A DNA stretch of 64,000 bases from Conus ventricosus (taxonomy: Eukaryota; Mollusca; Gastropoda; Neogastropoda; Conidae): assembly GCA_018398815.1 (NCBI GenBank), contig CM031607.1, positions 88,046,997-88,110,996 of the forward strand. The letters are read 5' to 3'. Positions within the stretch are counted from its first letter, which is position 1, and the number at the start of each line of letters is the position of its first letter. The position numbers and the translations under genes were made by a program. The notes beneath the pieces were generated by a model that worked only from the letters and a program-made list of their open reading frames with translations, had not been told where the DNA came from and did not search any database. This document shows, piece after piece, positions 35,525 through 47,688 of this stretch.

Positions 35525-37112
35525 TGGAAAGTCGTGACACTGGTTTGATCAATCAGTTAGGATGCCATGATACTGGTTTGATCAGTCAGGTTAGGATGCC
35601 ATGATGCTGGTTTGATCAGTCAGGTTAGGATGCCATGATACTGGTTTGATCAGTCAGGTTAGGATGTCATGGTACTGGTTTGATCAATCAGTTAGGATGC
35701 CATGATACTGGTTTGATCAGTCAGGTTAGGATGCTATGATACTGGTTTGATCAGTCAGGTTAGGATGCCATGATACTGGTTTGGTTTGATCAGTCAGGTT
35801 AGGATGCCATGGTACTGGTTTGATCAGTCAGGTTAGGAAGCCATGATACTGGTTTGGTTTGATCAGTCAGGTTAGGATGCCATGGTACTGGTTTGATCAG
35901 TCAGGTCAGGATGCCATGGTACTGGATTGTTGACCAACTGGTTTGATCAGTCAGGTTAGGATGCCATGATACTGGTTTGTTGACCAACTGGTTTGATCAG
36001 TCAGGTTAGGAAGCCATGATGCTGGTTTGTTGACCAACTGGTTTGATCAGTCAGGTTAGGATGCCATGATACTGGTTTGTTGACCAACTGGTTTGATCAG
36101 TCAGGTTAGGATGCCATGATACTGGTTTGATCAGTCAGGTTAGGATGCCATGGTACTGGTTTGTTGACCAACTGGTTTGATCAGTCAGGTTAGGAAGCCA
36201 TGATACTGGTTTGGTTTGATCAGTCAGGTTAGGATGCCATGGTACTGGTTTGATCAGTCAGGTCAGGATGCCATGGTACTGGTTTGTTGACCAACTGGTT
36301 TGATCAGTCAGGTTAGGATGTCATGATACTGCACTGGTTTGATCAGTGAGGTTAGGATGCCATGATACTGGTTTGATCAGTCAGGTCAGGATACCATGAT
36401 ACTGGTTTGATCAGTCAGGTTAGGATGCCATGATACTGGTTTGGTTTGATCAGTCAGGTTAGGATGCCATGATACTGGTTTGGTTTGATCAGTCAGGTTA
36501 GGATGCCATGGTACTGGTTTGATCAGTCAGGTTAGGATGCCATGATACTGGTTTGGTTTGATCAGTCAGGTTAGGATGCCATGGTACTGGTTTGATCAGT
36601 CAGGTTAGGATGCCATGATACTGGTTTGATCAGTCGGGTCAGGATGCCATGGTACTGGTTTGTTGACCAACTGGTTTGATCAGTTGGGTTAGGATACCAT
36701 GGTACTGGTTTGATCAGTCAGGTTAGGATGCCAGGATACTGGTTTGATCAGTCAGGTTAGGATGCCATGATACTGGTTTGATCAGTCAGGTTAGGATGCC
36801 ATGATACTGGTTTGATCAGTCAGGTTAGGATGCCATGATACTGGTTTGATCAGTCGGGTCAGGATGCCATGGTACTGGTTTGATCAGTCAGGTTAGGATG
36901 CCATGATACTGGTTTGATCAGTCAGGTTAGGATGCCATGATACTGGTTTCATCAGTCAGGTTAGGATGCCATGATACTGGTTTGGTTTGATCAGTCAGGT
37001 TAGGATGCCATGATACTGGTTTGATCAGTCGGGTCAGGATGCCATGGTACTGGTTTGATCAGTCAGGTTAGGATGCCATGATACTGGTTCGATCAGTCAG
37101 GTTAGGATGCCA
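35525..37112. repeat. 34-bp minisatellite, over 40 copies, with longer variants
   Basis: Basic unit ACTGGTTTGATCAGTCAGGT plus TAGGATGCCATGAT. Some units carry an extra TTGGT or a TTGTTGACCAACTGG insertion, and these variants recur in clusters, giving a higher-order pattern. Each unit contains TGATCA. Confidence 0.97.
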
Positions 37113-37115
37113 AGG

Positions 37116-39686
37116 GAGGTCAGTCATCTGATTCAGTCCTTCCAGACAAAAGGTCATTGAGTCAACATCAGCATGGGGCAATTGCTCCGGAGATCACTTG
37201 TTTTAGGCCTGATCTTAAAACATCACCAAAACAATGGCAACTTTCACATAAATCAGTCGATGCCTCCTCAGAAGAGTTTTTGACTTAATGTCCGCTTTTG
37301 TTTCATGTTGTTGGTCTTAAAAGCAATCAAAAGGGGTACCAAAGCACACGGAATTAAAGGTGTTTGTTCAATGTCCATACACGTGCCACAACCATGTTTC
37401 AGAATTGTTGTACCTAGATGAATGGGAAGAAAACCGACAAAGTTGCTCACTCAATAACACTGACAGGTATTTGCTTTGAAAGGACGCAGCCATGCTGAAA
37501 GACACATGCTTCTGGGAATGCTTAGCGGGTCACATAAAGCCCACATCCCCAATATCAACGAAGTAAAGAGTGAATGAAAAGAACTGCTACCAGAGGATCG
37601 CAGGAGTCGCAGACCTTAGACTGGTTGCCCCCTGACATATGAGCTGTGGTGCAAAAAAAATTGTGAATCCTATGAGAGAAATATGTTGGCTCCGTTTAAG
37701 TGATAGATTAGTTTGTGAGGAAAATCACATCCAGTGCGACTTTTTGAATTAATAGAAGACAAGACTGGTTTGGTGCATCATTCAACACATCCCATAGAGT
37801 GAGTGAGAAGTACTTGCACCTGGTCATCCACAGAGGAAGACTTGTGAACAGATGCATGGCTCCATTACAAACAGTGGGCATGTCATTTTGGGTGGTGGTT
37901 GAAGGCGCTGAGAACCTTTCTTCTGATCTCTCTGTTCTCCTTGGCTGCCCTGTGGATTTTCCTATGAAAGCAAAAGCCATGGAAGCTGACTGTCCTGTTG
38001 TGCAGCACTTTGTGTTGGTCCTAAAGACCCTGTGGCTGAGAGACGTCGGTCACTTCTGTGTGTCCACGACATGTGGGTCTTTTGTTTTGGCACCACTTTG
38101 TGTGTTAGCAGAACACTGTAGAATTTCACGGACAGATGGGAAGATGGACTTTTGCCAAAAATCTCAATCCTTTCTTCATAAAGAGTCAAGTGTTGAACAG
38201 GCTGAGATTTGACATGGGCTGAACAAATTACAGAATGGAGTTGGCAGAAGCTGCTGCTAATTGTTTTTTCCCTTTTCTCCCATCATTACTCTTGTTCCCA
38301 TCCAGGGTTTGTATTACAAAATGCCGACACAAATAGAATTGATACTTTTACAGGACACCTGTCCCCCGATCTTCCACTCCACAGTACAGGGCAAGAAGGG
38401 TTTTTTTTGTTTGTTTGTTTTTTCCTGAAAATTTGTGCATTTACAATGAGAAGTGGCATCCAACCTGTTTTAAATCCAAGCTGATGTATGTGCTGAATGC
38501 TGTTTTAGATGAAGGCAGCATGTCAGGCCTCTTGCTCCCATTTTTCAGAGCTGCTCCTGAACTAGACACAGCTAAGACTTGGCAACCTGGGTTTGTTTTA
38601 GAACTTGGTTATGCCCTTACAACCTGACAATTGTGCTTCTTCCACTACTCCCTCCTTTTCTTCCTCTGCCAGTTCCATTAAATGTTGTCAGTTCATGCCA
38701 TTTTTTAAAACAACAACAGTGAGTGTGTCAGAAAGAAGCGTACATTTTAGGGAGGTGGGGGCAGGGAGAGGGCGAGGGGTGGGTGGGAGTGGGGGTGGGT
38801 TGGGTGGGAGGAGAAATCAAAAGTTGATTATTTGATATCAAATCATAAAGAGGTGATAGTTATTACATTTGTGATTCAAAGATTGTCGTTTGTAAAGCGA
38901 AATGTGTGGTGTTGATCGTTTTCCATTTGTGTTGATGTGGCAGGATGCGTTTTCCTGAGTGCGGCTCAGTGGGGAAGCGTGTTCTCTGAATTAGCCATAA
39001 AGCTTTAAAGCTGCCCTCCAAGATGGGTTGAAGTGCGGGGCGTGAATGTGGCTGCTGCTTCCTGTAATGTAGTCGACGTGTGCAAGTGTAGACGTTAGCA
39101 GGCTCACTTTTCATTCATTCCTTTTTACCTTCTCTTTTTTTCGTGTTAACATAATTTAATCACCTGTTTAATGCTAAAAGGATCTGACATGACAAGGCTT
39201 TTTGATGATACAAAACAAAGCTCTGCGATAGTGTACGTCTGGAGGCTCAGTTGAGTGGACCATGTGTGTGTCACTGTAGTTTACGTTTAGCAGTAGTTGT
39301 ACAAGGCAAAGGAGGGGGAACAGGAGGGGTGGTGACTATAGCTTATTGATGTGCATACATGTGTGTGTTTTGACCAAATCTGGAAGCAGTTTCAGAGGAG
39401 GATCAAACCCAAACTGTAGAATTTTTGTGTTCTGTTTTTTTCTTTTTGTTTTGTAAAGATATGTTTAGTGTTGATTCCGTCATTTTTGTCATGTTAGCCA
39501 GATTCATTATAGCCTGGCAGTGCCTTAACTCAGTGACAAGACAGACAAGATGGATTGGACGTTTCTCCTGTGTTTGGTATGTTGTTGGTTTTGATTTAGT
39601 TACTTCCTTTGGCTTCCTTTTGTTGATGTTATTGTTGGTTTTCTTGTGTAGAGCAGGATATTGTTTTTTTTATTCTGAGTGAGTGA

Positions 39687-39743
<57 letters not shown>

Positions 39744-40000
39744 CTGTTAAGGTCTTTGGAAAACCAAGGGGTGGATTTTCCATCCAGTTTTACAGGGTCA
39801 TCTAGGGTGCTTTGAGGTCTTCAGGTTTTTCAGATTGATGAATTGCCCACAGGGGGAATGAAAACCACTCGCACCCCTGTTGGCGTTGGGCCTTTCAGCC
39901 AAGTGAAGCCTGACAGTCCAAATGTTTTTTTTTTTGTTGTTCTTTTCTGTGATTCTAGATGCTGCTCTCTGTCGGTCGGTCTCTGTGTTTGTCTGTCTCT

Positions 40001-40095
<95 letters not shown>

Positions 40096-40176
40096 TGATT
40101 CTCTGTTTCACTCAGTTTTTGTCTTTTTTTTAATATTTTTTAATATGTATTTTGGTAAGATTTTCTGGACCTTTGG

Positions 40177-40216
<40 letters not shown>

Positions 40217-40717
40217 CAGGGGCAATGCCTACACTCCTGAAGTCCGTGGCCATGTGGCTGTCGGTCTCCATCAGCGTGATGTGATGTTAGGTTTGCAAAC
40301 CGGACACCATCTGTGTCAGGACATAAAGCAGTCTTACGTCACTTGTATTTCATTCAACTTTTCAGGGTATTCCTCGGTATTTTCATTCACGACTTTGGAT
40401 TGCAAAATGTTGAGACTTGAGCATGCTGGGCAATCCATCTGGTTGCCTCTTGGTGAGTGTTTTTGATCTCTTTGTGTCAGCCCCCTTCTTGGAAAAGTGG
40501 CGCTAGTTTCTCTTCATCTGTCATAACAGTGATATGATGCTCCTCAAATTGCATAGTAGTATTTTTTTTTCTTTAAGTAATGCCAATGAATATAAGAGAT
40601 AAAGAAAAAAAAGTGATTAGAATTGAAGCCACCCAAAATTTTGTGGACTTTTAATCCCTCGATTTAACCTTTTTTTCGTTTTTGGACCAAAATGTGAAAG
40701 AACAAGAACAAACTAAC

Positions 40718-40749
<32 letters not shown>

Positions 40750-41314
40750 TAAAAGAAAAAGAGAGAGAGAAAGGGAGGAAATAATAAGAAGAAAGTATTA
40801 CAATGAATTTATGGAGTTCAGAAAGACTAAGAGGGGAGCTGAAAAAGAACAACCAAAGAACCCCTCGCCATGTTTCAACACACCAATCCCCCCCCCCCCC
40901 CCTCCCCCCCACTCACTATTCTTCACTTTTCACCCTTTTAGGGGGAAAACAACAAACACGCAAACAAACAAACGACCCCTTCAGTCTTAGTCATTATGCT
41001 CTTTCCTCTCTGAACTCTGCCCCTTGCTCTGTATTTTTCATTAATACAGATAATTGTTGACATTTAAGTGCTCATGTATAAGAGGTTTTTGTTTTCTTTT
41101 TTTTTTTTAATCATTTTTTAAAAACTTTTTATTCAGAGTGACCAGCGGGGTTTGGGTGAATGATCCTCTGATCCACACTGTATCTGTCGTGAACCTGTCT
41201 GCCGGTTGTTTTACACAATCTGTTATAATTAAAAAGAAAAAGAAAATTCTTTTTTTGTGGTCAAACCATTTGTAGTGAACCTACTTCGATTTTGGTTCAT
41301 GAATTTGGATTGCA

Positions 41315-41357
<43 letters not shown>

Positions 41358-42850
41358 CATCACATGCACTGATGCATAAAAGTATATTTACATTTAAACG
41401 TTAAACGTGTGTGTATTTGATTTCTTGAAGAAACACACATTTTAAGTCATTTGTGCAGTCTGTTTTTTTTTTTTGTAACAATTTATCCAGGACCTTAGAA
41501 AAAAGCGAGAGGTGATTGCTTTACAATCTGATCTTGCATATGCTTCATGTAAGCGGAGGAGTCTTCTTTTATGGCCTGACTGCGCCTGTGTTTGTGTGAC
41601 GGGAGAAGAGGAGACGCACAGAATTAAAAGGACAGTGCAACACGTTGATTTGGAGAGGTAATGGTAAAACCAGGAAGAAACGTTGTAAAGATTCTGAACT
41701 TCTTTCACCAGATATTGACGATTGTGTGTATGAACAGATTGAAACAGCGTGATTTTCACAAATCTATGTCGGTGATTTTAAAAAATTTTTCTTAAACATC
41801 TGTTGTAAAATTTCAAAACCTATACATGTGATTGTTGAACATGATGGATTTTTTCCTCTTTGAATTGTAATTTGTCATTTTTTCTTCTTCTTTTTTTTTT
41901 ACGAAGAGAGGGTTATAGAGGATTTTGGGGGGGGGGGAGGGGGGGGGGGGGAATTTATCTTCCATTTGTTTGTGTGAGTGTGTGGGGTTGTGTCTCTGTG
42001 TTCTTTCTGATAATGAGATGATATGAACTGATGTATGATAGCTGTAACAGAACTGGGTCTCCAGTATGGTGATACGCACTTTACCTCAGCATCCATTTTT
42101 TCATTAAAAAAAAATCATTTCTTCACCATCCAAGTTATGGAACAGATAGGCGTCAATAAATTATAATGGGAGATATTTTGGTGTTCAAGGAGAGCAAGTT
42201 TAGGGATAATTGTTTCTGTCATCCTTTTTTTTAATTTTTTTTATAGATATATGCATTTGTTCAGAACTGTAATGCGATTTATTGTGGGATGGTGGATTTT
42301 TATCTGTATGGTTTGTAAGCCAGAGGCATTTTTATTCTCTCGGAGGTGTCTGTGAACTCTGAATTTATGCATCACAATGAACTCATTCTTTTTGGTTGGG
42401 TTTAGAGAGGGGGGGGGGGGGGGGGGGGGGGAGTGGTTTAGGGATTTATTAAAGGGTGGGGTAAATTTGATGTTGGCAATCCATTGCCATATTTTTTGCT
42501 ATTGTATGTCCACTATCAGTACTTACATTGTGTGGAGAAAAAGACTTCAATTTCTAAAGTGCACCTTTTATTATTAACGAGTGTGTTTGTGTGTGTGGAG
42601 AAGAGTATTTGTGCTTAAATATGTACAGACATGGAGATGTAAATATTTTTAAAGAAGCCTTATTGAATTGAACGTGTTTTGGTTTCCTTTTTATTAAAAA
42701 GAAAAAGAGGGACATGAAAAACAAGATGAAAGTTGAATGTGAGAAAGGTATGCAGAGGGGGTTGGAAGGGAGGGGTGGGCAAAAGAGAGAGAGAGAGAAG
42801 CTAAATGATACGGCATTAACAGCCAGAATGGAAGTACGCTTTTCTTCAGT
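37116..42850. other. Gene-free stretch as far as can be seen
   Basis: AT-rich sequence with (TG)n at 39690-39735, a poly(C)-(TC)n-(CA)n compound tract at 40003-40095, poly(G) at 40179-40213 and 42411-42431, (CA)n at 41318-41354. Frames around 37799-38212 and 39425-39682 have no recognisable domains. It could be RSK 3' UTR or intergenic. Confidence 0.5.
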
Positions 42851-42851
42851 A

Positions 42852-43110
42852 TGAAACTGGAAAACAAAGAACTGGAAGAAGACAGTGGACAACGTAGGCA
42901 GCAGAAACTGGAAAACAAAGAACTGGAAGAAGACAGTGGACAATGTAGGCAGCAGAAACTGGAAAACAAAGAACTGGAAGAAGACGGTGGACAATGTATG
43001 CAGCAGAAACTGGAAAACAAAGAACTGGAAGAAGACAGTGGACAATGTAGGCAGCAGAAACTGGAAAACAAAGAACTGGAAGAAGACAGTGGACAGTGTA
43101 GGCAGCAGTT
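42852..43110. repeat. 51-bp repeat, 5 copies, open reading frame
   Basis: Units of CTGGAAAACAAAGAACTGGA with AGAAGACAGTGGACAATGTA and GGCAGCAGAAA. As 51 is a multiple of 3 it reads as repeats of KLENKELEEDSGQCRQQ. This would be coiled-coil-like if translated, but I see no promoter, splice site or homologue. Confidence 0.85.
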
Positions 43111-43142
43111 CATTCCAGCTCCACGCTGTACTGATCCGAGTG

Positions 43143-43545
43143 TCACGAAGCATGTTCACTGCACCGTGTCACTTCACCAAGAAGTGCTGCATATTCAGGG
43201 GCAGTGCCATTTCCCATGAAGCATGTTCACTGCACTGTGTCACTTCAAGAAGTGCTGCATGGTCGGGGGCAGTGCCATTTCCCATGAAGCATGTTCACTG
43301 CACCGTGTCACTTCACCGAGAAGTGCTGCATGGTCAGGGGCAGTGCCTACCATCCCAGGCTATGACGAACAGATGCCCGTCCCCAAACCACAGTATACAC
43401 TATTGGTGTTTTCACCATCCCAGGCTATGACGAACAGATGCCCGTCCCCAAACCACAGTATACACTATTGGTGTTTTCACCATCCTAGGCTATGACGAAC
43501 AGATGCCCGTCCCCAAACCACAGTATACACTATTGGTGTTTTCCA
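43143..43545. repeat. Two short tandem repeat blocks
   Basis: A ~72-bp unit (GAAGCATGTTCACTGCACCG ... GGGGCAGTGCCATTTCCCAT) three times at 43143-43345, then a 65-bp unit (CAGGCTATGACGAACAGATG ... CACAGTATACACTATTGGTG) three times at 43350-43545. Confidence 0.85.
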
Positions 43546-43900
43546 AGAGGCTGGAAGGTCTGCTTCTCCCTGTGACGTCTTTCACCAAGCTTGGGTGTTG
43601 CGGTCTCATCCATAAGGAGAAAGAGGAAGAGGGTGGGATGCTGGAGGGGAAGACTGACTCAGCACTGAATCTGAGAGTGGCTGGTTCAGGTGTCTGCAGC
43701 ATGTGGTGGGTGATGATCTGTTGAGCAGGATTTGCCCCATCTCTCCAGTCAGCACCGACAGAGTTCCTCGTGCCGAAGTCTGTGTGGTGCTCACATAAAA
43801 GAGGATCAGATCCACTCGGAAAACATCTTGGAATCCCATGGCAACGTGCAGCGGATTATCAGGGCTTCCATTGTTCTGCTTATTCATGGATTTTATAAAA

Positions 43901-44000
43901 NNNNNNNNNNNNNNNNNNNNNNNNNNNNNNNNNNNNNNNNNNNNNNNNNNNNNNNNNNNNNNNNNNNNNNNNNNNNNNNNNNNNNNNNNNNNNNNNNNNN
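43901..44000. other. Assembly gap of 100 N
   Basis: Exactly 100 N, the usual placeholder for a scaffold join of unknown size. Linkage of the left and right halves of the window is therefore only as good as the scaffolding. Confidence 0.99.
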
Positions 44001-44439
44001 GCAAGGGGTTAAAAAAAAAAAACTTTTAAACGAACCATTATTCGTGTTTCACCTTCACCCTTCCCCCTTCACCCCCCACCCTTTTCCCCTTTCCCCTTTC
44101 ACCCTTCATCTTTTCCCCCTGGGGTTAAGATGGCCATGTGGGGAACACACTGTAGTTCAGCCCCAGCAAGTACCACTCCAGGGAGAGGAGTTGAAGCTCG
44201 TCGTTTCTCGAGAGACAGAAGAACTCCAGGAAGAGAAGTCGAGACTGTACTCCAGGACAGGAGAATTCGAGGGGCAGTATATTGTCTAAGAGAGACAGGG
44301 AAATTGAGAAAGCAGGAAGCTTTTACTTGAGGCAGGCAGTCCTCAGTGATTACGGGAGTTATGTATTCTCCTGGTCCGGTTTTTTTGGATAACGGAATGT
44401 GAAGGCCATAGCTTATAGAAGCGGAACTAGATTATTTTA

Positions 44440-44600
44440 TCTCTCAGTGTAAAGAGAGATACAAGTGTGAAGACTATTTTTCTCTCAGTGTAAAGAGATA
44501 CATGTGTGAAGATTGATTTGTCTCTCGGTGTGAGGAGAGATACATGTGTGCGGATTTATTTGTCTCTCAGTGCGGAGAGAGATACAGGTGTAAAATCTGT
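44440..44600. repeat. ~45-bp tandem repeat, 4 copies
   Basis: Units include TTTGTCTCTCAGTGTAAAGA and GAGATACATGTGTGAAGA with drift. Confidence 0.8.
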
Positions 44601-44775
44601 TTACAAGTTGTTGTTGTGACTTAGTAAAGTGTTTTCCTGAAGGAGAGGGGGAGAAGAAAAAACTTCGTAGTGCTCCTTTTGGGTGATTGGAAAGATTGCG
44701 TGTGCGTATGGAGTAAATGCTGTCATGAATGCGGTATGCAAGAGTGACAGTGTGACACACACACTGCACACAACC

Positions 44776-44776
<1 letters not shown>

Positions 44777-44822
<46 letters not shown>

Positions 44823-44847
44823 CACACACACTGCACCACACACACAC

Positions 44848-44900
<53 letters not shown>
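44777..44900. repeat. (CA)n microsatellite with CTGCACA interruptions
   Basis: Dinucleotide tract; interruptions ACTGCACAC recur, suggesting unequal exchange. Confidence 0.9.
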
Positions 44901-45126
44901 CTCATTAACACTCACTCACACTAACACACACTCATCTACGCACACACTCCCACATGTGCGTGACGCGCGCACGCTTTTACACACACTTACTCAGCCCCTC
45001 TTCCTCATTCTACAACGTCCCTTTGCTCCCCTTCCATTTGAAAGATTTGTCTGTACGTGCAATCCTTTTCCTTTTAGCTTCTTGTTAAAGATAGTGAATT
45101 TTATTCACCTTCTTTATAAATATATA

Positions 45127-45379
45127 TATAACAAATAAAGAAGTCCACATGTCCATGCCTGTTTCATCCACTTAATTTTCTTTTCAAATTTTCGGCTTTT
45201 CAGCCTTCATCAGGAATCTGCACATTCGAGAAGGCTGAAAAGCCGAAAAATTTGAAAAGAAAAATGAATATTGGTTTTCGAATGTGCAGATTCCTGAAGA
45301 AGGCTGAAAAGCCGAAAATTTGAACAGAAAATGAAGTGGATGAAACAGCATGGGCATGTGGACTTGTTTATTTGTTATA
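45127..45379. repeat. Inverted repeat (about 103-bp arms) with CTGANGA-hairpin-GAAA motifs
   Basis: Arms 45127-45229 and 45278-45379 are near-complementary. Read outward from the centre, each carries CCTGATGAAGGCTG or CCTGAAGAAGGCTG, then AAAAGCCGAAAATTTG. GGCT-GAAA-AGCC forms a GNRA-capped hairpin. A third partial copy lies in the loop. The outer flank on the right continues into a ~640-bp repeat unit. It may be two ends of a retroelement in opposite orientation. Confidence 0.7.
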
Positions 45380-45399
45380 ATTTTCCTATATGGAACTCT

Positions 45400-46383
45400 C
45401 CCTGCCCCTTCTTTCCACTGGGAGGAAACTCACTTATTATTCCCCATTCACCCACCCATGCACATACTGTTAGTTAGGCAGAATTATCTACCACTGCAGA
45501 TATGAATGCTTATCTCCCCCTATTTCTTCAATCTAAGACATAAGAGCAAGCTTTGTTTATAATTGAATATTTCTTGCAGTCATTGCAACACCAAGCTGCT
45601 CTGTAAGTTGCTGGAATGGTGCTCGGTTACTTATCCTTGGAATTTATTAGTTTACTGTAATTTTGTCCCTTGCGGATTTATTCCAAGAACTGACCCTCAG
45701 CACTTGTGTCTAAGAGGTTATCTTTTTATATTTTCTACTTTTCACAAGAAAATGTAGCTTGTTTTCCTCTTTCATGATTTTTTTTTGCTTCTTGGGTGGC
45801 ATCTTTGGTTGTTTTTTTTTGTTGAAAACTCAACAAACATACTACGGTATTGCACGCCATCCTTTTCTGGGATAGCATTCTTCTTAAAACCGAAAAGGCA
45901 GAGGAGTCAAGTTACCACTTTCCGCTATCACCGAGGAGAAACAATCAGGTTTCGAAATACCGGTATCCGACCAGGAGTTATATGTTAGTGAGTTTCCTCC
46001 CCATTGGAGACTGTCTCCCCCTTGGAGACTATAAGCTTGCTAAAGGCTCATTTTGAGAAGCATTTATTATTCCCCATTCACCCACTCAAGCACATACTGT
46101 TAGTTAGGCAGAATTATCTACCACTGCAGATATGAATGCTTATCTCCCCCTATTTCTTCAATCTAAGACATAAGAGCAAGCTTTGCTTATAATTGAATAT
46201 TTCATGCAGTCATTGCAACACCAAGCCGCTCTGTAAGTTGCTGGAATGGTGTTCAGTCCCTTATCCTTAGAATTTATTAGTTTATTATCTCTCTCTCTCT
46301 CTTGCCGTCATTGCAACACCAAGCTGCTCTGTAAGTTGCTGGAATGGTGTTCGGTTACTTATCCTTGGAATGTATTAGTTTAT

Positions 46384-46400
<17 letters not shown>
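45400..46400 (-). repeat. ~640-bp satellite-like unit, about 1.5 copies
   Basis: Read on the minus strand this matches 58280-58960 and 60640-61270 on the plus strand. Landmarks are CTTATAGTCTCCAAGGGGGA, GAGGGTCAGTTCTTGGAA, TATCTGCAGTGGTAGATAAT. The end of one unit (TGGGTGAATGGGGAATAA) runs into the start of the next at about 46060-46080, so units sit head to tail. No reading frame of note. Confidence 0.8.
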
Positions 46401-46436
<36 letters not shown>

Positions 46437-46450
46437 ATATATATACATTT

Positions 46451-46522
<72 letters not shown>
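46381..46522. repeat. (CT)n(TA)n(TG)n(AG)n compound microsatellite
   Basis: CT at 46381-46426, short TATA stretch, TG at 46451-46473, then AG to 46522. CT and AG arms can pair to form a cruciform. Confidence 0.9.
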
Positions 46523-46525
<3 letters not shown>

Positions 46526-46899
46526 ATTATACAATGACCATCCAGCCTAGGCCTAAGTTGAATAAAACATTTTATATTCGTTTTCACTTTTTTCTCTCTC
46601 TCTGGATTTGCCATTCTTCAGGCGTAATCTGACAATTCCTCAAAAGCAAAGGTGACAATATCTTTATGACATTCCTCTGCCCCCTTCGACAATTTCTGTA
46701 CGTCGTGTGCTTGTGGTCAAACAGCAATTGTGCCGATTTACACGTCTGTTGTGTGGCATGCTTCACATGCAGCTGGTGCTGGGAATTTGAAGGAATCACA
46801 CAGCTGTGGCAGACAACTGGTCTGGACAGCACGCACTGGCCTGTCAACGAACAACGGTGTGCAGAGAAAGTAAGTTCAATAGAATAGTAATGATAACAG

Positions 46900-47060
46900 T
46901 AGCACAGCAGCAGCAGCAGCAGCAGTAGTTGTGATAATGATGATAATATTAACAATAATAATTTCAAAAAATAGTGATAATAATGATAGTTATGATGATA
47001 TCAATAATACTAATCATCATCATCATCATCAACATCAACAATAACAACAACAACAGCAAC
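46900..47060. repeat. Low-complexity trinucleotide region
   Basis: CAG runs (46906-46926), interspersed TAATGATAA, then CAT and CAA runs. No coding support. Confidence 0.8.
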
Positions 47061-47061
47061 A

Positions 47062-47633
47062 ACTTTTGGATAGGACAATGAAACTTTGTTAAATGCTTTG
47101 TTCACCACCACCAGCAACACCAAAGGCAAGTAAACCCGTTTTCACAGTATTTTCGTCGAATTTCGTTCGTTGGCTGGGGAGAACTGGCAAATAAGAATAT
47201 TTGGAAGACAGTTGCGTCCCCTGCTTCAAAAAACGGAGCGACAAGCGTAGATGCGTCTAGATTATGGCGGCGCGTGGGCTCTAGAACCGTCAAGAATGCT
47301 CAGCCGAGGTTCATTCAAACGAAGACAAAGTGATGCAACATAGCATGAAAAGCCCAGTTGCTGAGTCAGAGGATGCAGAATGAGATCGGAAAATGCCGAG
47401 TAGAGATGTATAGTCTGTGATTTTGGTTTTTGCGAACATTGCACCATATGTCTTTGACATGGCACTGAAAAAAAAGTTTATTCAGTTAGTTTTATGATAC
47501 TCACTAACTATGCCAATGTTTGTAAAAGAAAATGTGATTTACGTTGTTTACGTCAACGTGGGTTTATAATTATTTGTAATTAAAAAGAAAGGTCAACACA
47601 GAACAACACAAAAGAAAACTGCCGACACATTTC

Positions 47634-47688
<55 letters not shown>

